Positions 19,732 through 26,449 of a stretch of 64,000 bases of DNA are shown one piece after another. The position numbers and the translations under genes were made by a program. The notes under the pieces are model-generated. The model made no database searches. It had not been told where the DNA came from and was given only the letters and a program-made list of their open reading frames with translations. The stretch comes from Bradyrhizobium murdochi (GTDB lineage: Bacteria; Pseudomonadota; Alphaproteobacteria; Rhizobiales; Xanthobacteraceae), in assembly GCF_000472965.1 (NCBI RefSeq), contig NZ_AXAU01000010.1, positions 180,069-244,068 of the forward strand. The letters run 5' to 3'. Each line of letters starts with the position of its first letter. The first letter of the stretch is position 1.

Positions 19732-20297
19732 GGCCAACCTCGCTCTATGCCTGCTGCCTTGAGCAACTCGGCCAATTTCTTGCGCGCATAAAACAGGCGC
19801 GTCTTAACGGTGTTCTCCGGAATACCGACGATTTCGGCCACCTCTTCCACGGACTTCTCGTGGTAGTAGACGAGATCGACGATCTCCCGATGCTCTGCCG
19901 AAAGGGCCGTCAGGCACTTGCGCAGCGCTTCACCCGTATCCTTCTTCTGCACCACCACTTCCGGATCGTCGGACGTATCCTCGATCGCGTTCGCGGTTTC
20001 CTCGTCCAGCCCAACGTCCTTGCGGCGTCTGAGTGCCGAAAGAGCCTTGAACCGCGTAATCGCCAAGAGCCAGGTGGTAACGGCGGATCGGCCCTCGAAC
20101 TTGCCAGCCTGACGCCACACATCGAGAAAAACCTCGCTGATGAGGTCTTCCGCGACCTGTTCGTCCCTTACGAGCCGAAGCCCGAAACGGAACACCCTGA
20201 CATGGTGCCTTCCGTAAAGCACCTGCATGGCGAGCCGGTCGCCTTGAGCGATCCGAGCGATCAGAATTTCGTCTGAAGCCGCCTGTGTCGCGCTCAA
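19728..20297 (-). CDS. ECF-type RNA polymerase sigma factor
   Basis: A 189-residue sigma-70 family protein with only regions 2 and 4. Region 2: LYGRHHVRVFRFGLRLVRDE, then AEDLISEVFLDVWRQAGKFE near residue 50. Region 4: LTALSAEHREIVDLVYYHEK near residue 128, then the helix-turn-helix EEVAEIVGIPENTVKTRLFY. The apparent start is TTG 20297; no better start is in frame. It is first in an operon with the anti-sigma and the subtilase. An 8-base inverted repeat at 20344-20366 lies about 47 bases upstream and could be part of its control. Confidence 0.92.
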   Translation of the reverse strand: MSATQAASDEILIARIAQGDRLAMQVLYGRHHVRVFRFGLRLVRDEQVAEDLISEVFLDVWRQAGKFEGRSAVTTWLLAITRFKALSALRRRKDVGLDEETANAIEDTSDDPEVVVQKKDTGEALRKCLTALSAEHREIVDLVYYHEKSVEEVAEIVGIPENTVKTRLFYARKKLAELLKAAGIERGWP

Positions 20298-20711
20298 TGG
20301 CCGTCTCGCAAGGTTGGTCGGACGGGGGTGGCCGGCGGTTCGATGTGAAGAGTGAGATTCTTCACATTACGGCAATGCCCAAATCGCATGTGTGATCTAC
20401 CCCACAGATGGGCATTGCCCGCCCATTTTGCCGCGAGAAAGGAGCTAAACCCTTGGATTGGTACCATAATACGGAAACGCTTTCCTGAAAACGCGCCCAC
20501 AACCTTAGCAAGGCTTCGCCGGCAGGGCAGCATTTGCGTGACGCCCAGGGTTCCCGCACAGCCAGGTTCCGCGCTATCGGAATTCGGCAGATTTCCATTG
20601 CGAAATCAGCAATGGCCGGGTTTTAACGGAGCCGATTCGGCTTCAAAAGATACCAAACCTAAAGGCTTTATTCCCTAAAGTTTCGTCGGGCATCACCAAC
20701 AGCGGCGGGAC
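20298..20711. other. divergent intergenic region, sigma factor / diguanylate cyclase
   Basis: About 410 bases between divergent genes. It contains the inverted repeat at 20344-20366 and an AT-richer patch near 20440-20490 that could hold a promoter. I could not identify a clear -35/-10 pair. No supported gene. Confidence 0.4.
20344..20366. promoter_or_regulatory. perfect inverted repeat upstream of the ECF sigma gene
   Basis: TGTGAAGA-N7-TCTTCACA, a perfect 8-base dyad with a 7-base spacer, typical in shape of a dimeric regulator's operator. It lies about 47 bases upstream of the sigma factor start codon and 345 bases from the diguanylate cyclase gene. It is not one of the dispersed repeats in the window. 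Which protein binds it, if any, is unknown. Confidence 0.4.
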
Positions 20712-21860
20712 ATGAGCGGCGCGGCATCATTGCTTCAGGGGCAAGACTCTCACAATGCGACCGCGCGCGTCGCCCGCCTGCCGCAGGAGTTATTGAAGCG
20801 CCGGGCCGGCCAGCGCCGCCAGATGTTGGCCGTGCAAGGCGTCAGCTATTTGCTCATCACCTCGGTCCTGCTGGTCTATTGCTACGCCGGCACCGTCCCG
20901 ATCATCATTCCATCGGCCTATTTCCTTTCCGGCATCGGGTTGGTGTCGGTGTTTGTCGTGTTGTCGGAAGCCCACTTCAACGACCGGTTCGAGGACCATT
21001 ATCTCACGATCTTCCAGGTCGCCGGCCACGTCGCGCTCCAGCTCTGCTTTCTGCTGGCCGCGCCGCAGATCGGATTTGCCTTCCTGAGCGTCGTATTCCT
21101 CATCTTCGGATTCGGCGCGCTGCGGATGACGTCCTGGCAGGCCATCATCACCTGGACCCTGACCATCGTCGGCCTGGCGCCGATCTTCCTGTTTGCCAGT
21201 ACCCCGATCGGCCTGCCGATTACCACCCAGACCGAACGCGTCGCGGCCATGCTTTCCTTTGTCCTCACCATCGGACAATGCGCCTTCGTGGGGCTGTACG
21301 GCTCTACCATGCGCAAGATGCTCTATGACCGCAGCTTCGAACTGAAGGCGGCGTACAAGCGGATCGAGGAGCTTGCTGAACTCGACGAACTGACCGGGTC
21401 GTCCAACCGCCGCAGCATCATGCGGATGCTGGAGGAGGAGATCGCCCGCGCGAGCCGCAGCGGATCGCCCTGCTCGATCGCACTGATTGACCTCGACTGG
21501 TTCAAGCGCATCAACGACGCCTACGGTCACCCGATCGGCGACGAGGTGCTGCGGACATTCTCGATCACCATGTTTGCCAACATCCGCAGCATCGACCGGT
21601 TCGGCCGATATGGCGGCGAGGAATTCCTGCTGGTGCTGCCCGACATGGACGTCGACCAAGCCATGCACGCGCTCGACCGGTTGCGCGCCATTATTGCCGA
21701 TCTCGACTGGAGCGCATTCTCGCAGGGCATGAAGGTGACGATGTCGGCAGGCGTTGCAACGCTGAACCCGAACGAAACATCAGACACATTTCTCGCGCGC
21801 GCCGATAGTGCGCTTTATGCAGCCAAGGCGCAGGGACGTAACCGGATTACCAGCGCCTGA
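20712..21860 (+). CDS. membrane diguanylate cyclase (GGDEF)
   Basis: Makes cyclic di-GMP from two GTP. 382 residues with about six membrane helices between residues 40 and 195 (for example VSYLLITSVLLVYCYAG, HVALQLCFLLAAPQIGFAFL, LSFVLTIGQCAFVGLYG), a short coiled linker and a GGDEF domain at about 215-382. The active-site motif is GGEEF near residues 301-305. An RSID motif five residues before it is the usual RxxD inhibitory site, so product feedback is expected. No phosphodiesterase (EAL) domain. It may sense a membrane-soluble or redox signal through the helices, but the ligand is unknown. Confidence 0.93.
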   Translation: MSGAASLLQGQDSHNATARVARLPQELLKRRAGQRRQMLAVQGVSYLLITSVLLVYCYAGTVPIIIPSAYFLSGIGLVSVFVVLSEAHFNDRFEDHYLTIFQVAGHVALQLCFLLAAPQIGFAFLSVVFLIFGFGALRMTSWQAIITWTLTIVGLAPIFLFASTPIGLPITTQTERVAAMLSFVLTIGQCAFVGLYGSTMRKMLYDRSFELKAAYKRIEELAELDELTGSSNRRSIMRMLEEEIARASRSGSPCSIALIDLDWFKRINDAYGHPIGDEVLRTFSITMFANIRSIDRFGRYGGEEFLLVLPDMDVDQAMHALDRLRAIIADLDWSAFSQGMKVTMSAGVATLNPNETSDTFLARADSALYAAKAQGRNRITSA

Positions 21861-21921
21861 TCCGACATATTTCAGCTCCGGCGGCGAAGAAGCTCCGCCG
21901 CTTTTGCTCCAGGACAGAGTC

Positions 21922-23031
21922 ATGATTTCGAAGACCGCTACCTCTCCTTCTCCCGGAAACCTGCTCGACGAACTGCAGTCCACGCTTGCGCACGGAACCG
22001 TCGCTCGCCGGGTAGAGACGCTGCGCCGGGTGACCGATCTCTTCATCAACGGCGCGGTGGATTATTCGGACGAGCAGGTCGGCCTGTTCGACGATGTCTT
22101 CCAGTGCCTGATCGACCACATCGAAACCTCGGCCAAGATGCTGCTGGCCAACCGTCTCGCTCCGATCGACACTGCCCCGCCGCTCACCATTCGCGCGCTT
22201 GCATTCGACGACGTCATCGAGGTGGCTGGTCCTGTGCTGTCGCAATCGATGCGGCTCGACGACAAGACCCTGATCGAGAATGCGCGCAGCAAGAGCCAGG
22301 CGCATTTGATGGCGATCTCGACCCGCAAGACGCTGAGCGGCGCGGTCACCGACGTGCTGGTCCAGCGCGGCAACGATCAGGTGATCCAGTCGACCGTCAA
22401 CAATCCCGGCGCGGAATTCACCGAGCGCGGCTTTACCCGCCTCGTCAGTCGCGCCGAAGGCGACGACAATCTCACCGCCTGCATCGGCATGCGTCCCGTG
22501 CCGCGGCATCTCTACCTGAAACTGCTCGCCAAGGCCTCCGACACGGTGCGACAACGGCTGGAGGCCGCCAATCCGCAACAGGCGGCCGAGGTGCCAAACG
22601 TGGTCAAGGAGGCAACGCTGCGCGCGCGTTCGGCGACCTCTGATATCACCAAGAACACGGAGATTGCGCACGCGCTGATCAAGTCGCTGTACGAGCACGG
22701 CCGGCTCGACGAATCCGAACTGGCATCGTTTGCCGATGCCGGAAAATTCGACGAGGTCAACGCCTCGATTGCGGCGCTCGCCAACGTGCCGGTCGCGATC
22801 GCCGAGAACATGATGATCGAAAGCCGCGCCGAAGGCGTGATGATTTTGGCGAAGGTCGCAGGGCTGTCATGGTCGACGGTCAGGACCATCATCAGGATGC
22901 GCGACGAACTGTCCGGCGGGGAGCCGACGGATCTTGGCGCCTGCAAGGACACCTATGAACGGTTGCGGCCTTCGACGGCGCAGCAGGTGCTGCGCTTCCA
23001 CCGCATGCAGCAGAACGTACCGGCGGCATGA
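21922..23031 (+). CDS. DUF2336 domain protein
   Basis: A 369-residue, mostly helical, soluble protein of the alphaproteobacterial DUF2336 family. The start region TLAHGTVARRVETLRRVTDL near residue 20 and the segment FDDVFQCLIDHIETSAK near residue 55 are HEAT-like helical repeats. The function is unknown; family members are often near signalling genes, here a diguanylate cyclase 62 bases upstream. The ATG at 21922 follows AGGAC and is preferred over the frame opening at 21808. Confidence 0.82.
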   Translation: MISKTATSPSPGNLLDELQSTLAHGTVARRVETLRRVTDLFINGAVDYSDEQVGLFDDVFQCLIDHIETSAKMLLANRLAPIDTAPPLTIRALAFDDVIEVAGPVLSQSMRLDDKTLIENARSKSQAHLMAISTRKTLSGAVTDVLVQRGNDQVIQSTVNNPGAEFTERGFTRLVSRAEGDDNLTACIGMRPVPRHLYLKLLAKASDTVRQRLEAANPQQAAEVPNVVKEATLRARSATSDITKNTEIAHALIKSLYEHGRLDESELASFADAGKFDEVNASIAALANVPVAIAENMMIESRAEGVMILAKVAGLSWSTVRTIIRMRDELSGGEPTDLGACKDTYERLRPSTAQQVLRFHRMQQNVPAA

Positions 23032-23041
23032 GCTTTCTTAC

Positions 23042-23220
23042 CCTCCCCTGGAGGGGTCCGAGACGAGCGAAGTTCGCTCGTGGGTCGGCTCACATTGAGC
23101 GCAGCGAAATGCGAGACGGGGTGGGGTGATCTCTCCACACGGGCACTGTCGGAGGTGGAGAGACCGTCACCCCACCTCGGTTCGCATTTCATGCGAACCG
23201 ATCCTCCCCTCCAGGGGAGG
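23042..23220. repeat. long imperfect palindromic repeat (same family as the insert in dnaE2)
   Basis: About 180 bases bounded by a perfect 15-base inverted repeat (23042-23056 with 23206-23220, each arm itself palindromic: CCCCTGGAGGGG-type). The centre contains TCTCTCCACACGGGCACTGT, which differs at 2 of 20 positions from the centre of the repeat inside dnaE2 (50383-50510). It fills the gap between the convergent DUF2336 and NrsF genes, where it may terminate transcription from both sides. Confidence 0.85.
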
Positions 23221-23234
23221 ATAAGAGAGCAGCT

Positions 23235-23873
23235 TCAATATCTGAGCAGCTTCGCTCCGGCGAGCGCGCCGATCGCTGCCACCAGCGCGGTCGCGATCGT
23301 GTACCAGGTCGCGACGAACAGCGGTGAATCATCCGTGCAATGCGAGGCATAGAGCGTTGCCGCCAATCCCGCCGACAACAATCCGGCGTTGGCGCCCGCC
23401 AATGCAGGCCGCGACGGGGCACCGTGACGCAATCCGAGCAGGGCGCCGGCCAGGATCGGCAACGACAGCAGCGCGATCGCCGTCAGACAGACCCACGAAT
23501 TCTTGCCGACCAGCCGCGTCATCATCGGCAACCGTTGCGGCATCATCATTTCGCCGCCGATTCCGGCGGTCAAAATTCCCACCGGCGCCAGCAGCAGCCA
23601 ACCAAATCCGCGCAAGGAAGCTTCAGGCCGCGACAGATGCAGGCTGACGGCAATCGCCGAGATCGCGAGCGCCAGCGTCACTGCGAATTTTAGGTCGAAG
23701 AACGGATTGCGCATCGCAACCATCACGTCGGGCCTGACGCCGAGCTCAGTGAAGAACATCAACAGCGAAACCGGTGCCGCGGCCAACAGCGCCAGCATCA
23801 GCGCGAAGCCGACCGGCCGCGCGCGGTGCGCGTTGTCGGCCGCCAACGTTCGAATGAGCTGATCGGTATCCAT
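23235..23873 (-). CDS. nrsF: NrsF-type (DUF1109) membrane anti-sigma factor
   Basis: A 212-residue protein with about six membrane helices and the DUF1109/NrsF pattern: MDTDQLIRTLAADNAHRARP at the start, PFFDLKFAVTLALAISAIAV near residue 60, and LPMMTRLVGKNSWVCLTAIA near residue 118 followed by a second cysteine in YASHCTDDSPLF. In Caulobacter, NrsF holds the ECF factor SigF inactive at the membrane and releases it under heavy-metal or oxidative stress through conserved cysteines. The ATG at 23873 lies two bases after the sigma gene stop; a TTG at 23879 is an alternative. Confidence 0.9.
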   Translation of the reverse strand: MDTDQLIRTLAADNAHRARPVGFALMLALLAAAPVSLLMFFTELGVRPDVMVAMRNPFFDLKFAVTLALAISAIAVSLHLSRPEASLRGFGWLLLAPVGILTAGIGGEMMMPQRLPMMTRLVGKNSWVCLTAIALLSLPILAGALLGLRHGAPSRPALAGANAGLLSAGLAATLYASHCTDDSPLFVATWYTIATALVAAIGALAGAKLLRY

Positions 23874-23875
23874 GC

Positions 23876-24421
23876 TCAATTTTCCCGCAACTTCGCCGTC
23901 AAGCTGGTTAGCCCCCGGTGCAGCGCCACCCGCACCGCGCCCTCGCTCATCGAAAATTTCGCCGCCGTATCCTTGATCGAGGCGCTGTCGACCGCGATCG
24001 ACTGCAGCACGTCGCGCTGCCGCGCTGGCAGCGTCTGGAGCTGGGCGGCGACTTCGCTTGGCGAAGCCGTTTCGGCCGGCGTTTCGCCCGGCAGCGTCTC
24101 GGCGAAATCGTCAATATCGACGAAAATGCGCCGGCCGCGGCGGCGCAGCGCGTCGATCAGCTTGTTGCGGGCGATCGCGAACAGCCATGGGGCAAATGGG
24201 GCGGTGACATCCCAGGTATGCCGTTTCAGATGGACCGCCAGCAAAATGTCCTGCACGATGTCCTCGGATTGATCGACCGGTTGCCCTGCCCGCGCCAGAC
24301 CACGGCGCGCCGCCGCCCGGAGCACCGGCGTGACGGCCTTGAGCAGGCGATGATACGCCGAGCTGTCGCCTGCAATGGCCGACCGCATCAGGCCGGTCCA
24401 TTCGTCATCCCGTTCGCGCAC
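23876..24421 (-). CDS. ECF sigma factor of the SigF/EcfF type
   Basis: A 181-residue ECF sigma factor. Region 2 is SEDIVQDILLAVHLKRHTWD near residue 56 with APWLFAIARNKLIDALRR near residue 75; region 4 is LPARQRDVLQSIAVDSASIK near residue 130 with the helix-turn-helix FSMSEGAVRVALHRGL. The GTG at 24421 is preferred to an upstream start at 24457, because AGGAG lies five bases before it and a SigF-type promoter at 24441-24466 would place the mRNA start after 24457. The downstream gene encodes its likely anti-sigma NrsF. Confidence 0.9.
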   Translation of the reverse strand: MRERDDEWTGLMRSAIAGDSSAYHRLLKAVTPVLRAAARRGLARAGQPVDQSEDIVQDILLAVHLKRHTWDVTAPFAPWLFAIARNKLIDALRRRGRRIFVDIDDFAETLPGETPAETASPSEVAAQLQTLPARQRDVLQSIAVDSASIKDTAAKFSMSEGAVRVALHRGLTSLTAKLREN

Positions 24422-24771
24422 CCGCGCTCCTACCCTGTAATTCGGTCGATCTTTCAATTTGTTACATCAGGACCATCCGATCACGAACTCGTGATCGAAG
24501 GTCCCGCGGGCAGCTTGGGCTGGCTTCCTATCCGGGGAATCGGGGGGACAGCCGGCTGCGCGATGGCAGGCTCATAACATCGATTGCGCAGGCTCGCATC
24601 CGGCCTAGCTCGCTAATTCCGCGCCGGCAAAAATGCCCGCCGGCACGTCGGCTGACCGACATTGCCCAGCTTTTGCCCGGTGTTGCCCGAAGATTCCCAT
24701 TTTCCGCCGTGCTGTGGACACCTGGGGGGTCTCATTTCGCCGCCGGGCGGCGGCCAATGGGGAGATTCGAC
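24422..24771. other. intergenic region between the SigF-type sigma gene and a secreted protein
   Basis: About 350 bases between divergent genes. It holds the SigF-type promoter of the sigma gene at its left end. The remaining part, including a palindromic CACGAACTCGTG near 24483, shows no gene. No copy of the SigF-type promoter was found facing the gene at 24772. Confidence 0.5.
24441..24466 (-). promoter_or_regulatory. SigF-type promoter, likely autoregulatory
   Basis: On the minus strand TGTAAC (24466-24461) and CGAA (24444-24441) are separated by 16 bases, close to the GTAACC-N16-CGAA promoter known for Caulobacter SigF. Transcription from about 24434 would give a leader of some 14 bases containing the AGGAG and ending at the GTG start 24421. 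This fits positive autoregulation of the sigma/NrsF operon. Confidence 0.55.
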
Positions 24772-25449
24772 ATGACGATCCGAGCCAGCGCGGGGTCGGC
24801 CTTCATTCTTGCTGCAGGGCTTTTGTTGGGTTTCGCAGCACCATCGCCGGCGACGGCGGCCGGCGCCGATGACGCGGCGGTGTCGAAACCGGAGAGCGCG
24901 ACGTCCGAGAAGTCCGCCAGGCAGGGTTCGCGTTCCCTGAAGAAGCGCTCCGACCATCGCAAATCCACGCGTGCGGCATCGAAATCCGTCGAGAACAAGC
25001 AGCCTGAGGAAAAGCAGGTCGCCGATGCGAGCGGCGGCACTCCGCCCGGGATGCCCGAATGGCTCGCCAACGCCAACGCGCAAATGACGGCAGCCGATGC
25101 GCCGGCCGACAGCGCCAAGGGAATGTCGGCGGCGATGTCTGAGAAGGCCAACACCGTCCTGCAAACGGCGGCGGACAAGCCGGCTGACGCCGAGGCGCCG
25201 GCCGATGCTACCGTAGTTGCCTCCGACGAGCTCAACGATGTCGATCGGGCGCTGCAGGCGACTCCGGCTGAGGGCTCCGCCACGCAGACGGTCGCGATGG
25301 CCTCGACCAAACCTGCATCGGAAGCCTCCGATCAAGCCGTCAGCAACGAGAGTTCCACCCTGGACAAGACCTCGCTGATCGGAAAGATCTTCATCGCCTT
25401 CGGCGCCCTGCTGACGGTGGCATCGGCCGCGCGCATGTTCATGGCGTAG
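24772..25449 (+). CDS. hypothetical secreted, Ala/Lys-rich protein with a C-terminal membrane helix
   Basis: A 225-residue protein I do not recognise. Residues 1-30 are a signal peptide (AFILAAGLLLGFAAPSPATA). The middle is low-complexity, rich in Ala, Ser, Lys and Asp (SKPESATSEKSARQGSRSLK; ADSAKGMSAAMSEKANTVLQ), likely disordered. Residues 200-223 are a hydrophobic segment (LIGKIFIAFGALLTVASAAR) that would anchor it in the inner membrane. GGGGAGA lies just before the ATG. It is divergent from the SigF-type operon and might belong to the same response, but no matching promoter was found. Confidence 0.7.
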   Translation: MTIRASAGSAFILAAGLLLGFAAPSPATAAGADDAAVSKPESATSEKSARQGSRSLKKRSDHRKSTRAASKSVENKQPEEKQVADASGGTPPGMPEWLANANAQMTAADAPADSAKGMSAAMSEKANTVLQTAADKPADAEAPADATVVASDELNDVDRALQATPAEGSATQTVAMASTKPASEASDQAVSNESSTLDKTSLIGKIFIAFGALLTVASAARMFMA

Positions 25450-25561
25450 CTATCGGAATACCGGACGCGGCATCCCCGGATCCCGGATCCGTTCCAGCCC
25501 ACTTGAAGCCCATCCCGGCAGCGGGCACATTGCCCGCGAAAAGGACCATCCGGGGTGGATC

Positions 25562-26341
25562 ATGGCAACGTTCGAGAACATCATTGTCGAGAGCAAGGGC
25601 GCGGTCGGCATCATTACGCTGAACCGGCCGAAAATGCTCAACGCGCTGTCGTTCGGCGTGTTTCGTGAAATCGCTGCCGCGGTCGATGACCTCGAGGCCG
25701 ACGACAAGATCGGCTGCATCCTGCTCACCGGCAGCGAAAGGGCATTCGCCGCCGGCGCCGACATCAAGGAGATGCAGCCGAAAAGCTTCATCGACATGTT
25801 CTCCAGCGATTTCACCGCCATCGGCGGCGATCGCGTCGCCACCTGCCGGAAACCGACGATCGCGGCCGTCAGCGGCTATGCGCTCGGCGGCGGCTGCGAG
25901 CTTGCCATGATGTGCGACATCATTATCGCCGCCGATACCGCCAAATTCGGCCAGCCCGAAATCACGCTCGGCACCATCCCCGGTATCGGCGGCACCCAGC
26001 GGCTGACGCGTGCGATCGGCAAGTCCAAGGCGATGGACCTCTGCCTCACCGGACGCATGATGGATGCGGCCGAAGCGGAGCGTTCCGGCCTCGTCAGCCG
26101 CGTCGTGCCGGCCGACAAATTGATGGAAGAAGCGCTCTCAGCCGCGGAAAAGATCGCCTCGATGTCGCGGCCCGCGGCCGCGATGGCCAAGGAAGCCATC
26201 AACCGCGCGTTCGAGACGCCGCTGTCGGAGGGCATGAATGTCGAGCGCAACCTGTTCCACTCGACGTTCGCGCTGGAAGATCGTGCCGAAGGCATGGCGG
26301 CGTTTATTGAGAAGCGCAAGCCGGTGAACAAGAACAGGTAA
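25562..26341 (+). CDS. enoyl-CoA hydratase
   Basis: A 259-residue crotonase-fold enzyme, probably hydrating short-chain trans-2-enoyl-CoA in beta-oxidation. The oxyanion-hole residues (SERAFAAGADIKEM near residue 60 and YALGGGCELAMMCD near residue 105) and both catalytic glutamates are present: Glu in GGCELAM (near 113) and Glu in FGQPEITLGTIPGIGGTQRL (near 133). This pattern resembles short-chain enoyl-CoA hydratase (EchA/PaaF type). It ends 17 bases before a palindromic repeat shared with the next, convergent gene. Confidence 0.94.
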   Translation: MATFENIIVESKGAVGIITLNRPKMLNALSFGVFREIAAAVDDLEADDKIGCILLTGSERAFAAGADIKEMQPKSFIDMFSSDFTAIGGDRVATCRKPTIAAVSGYALGGGCELAMMCDIIIAADTAKFGQPEITLGTIPGIGGTQRLTRAIGKSKAMDLCLTGRMMDAAEAERSGLVSRVVPADKLMEEALSAAEKIASMSRPAAAMAKEAINRAFETPLSEGMNVERNLFHSTFALEDRAEGMAAFIEKRKPVNKNR

Positions 26342-26358
26342 CGCCGAGTTCCAGTTTT

Positions 26359-26449
26359 GTAGGGTGGGCAAAGGCGCGCAGCGCCGGGCCCACCATTCTT
26401 GCGCTCCGCACAAAGTGATGGTGGGCACGCTACGCTTTGCCCACCCTAC
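26359..26449. repeat. palindromic intergenic repeat, copy 2 (GTAGGGTGGGCAAAG family)
   Basis: A 91-base inverted repeat with GTAGGGTGGGCAAAG and CTTTGCCCACCCTAC arms between two convergent genes. Its right end supplies the stop codon (TAG read on the minus strand, 26448-26446) of the acetyl-CoA hydrolase gene. The hairpin could terminate transcription from both sides. Confidence 0.9.
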
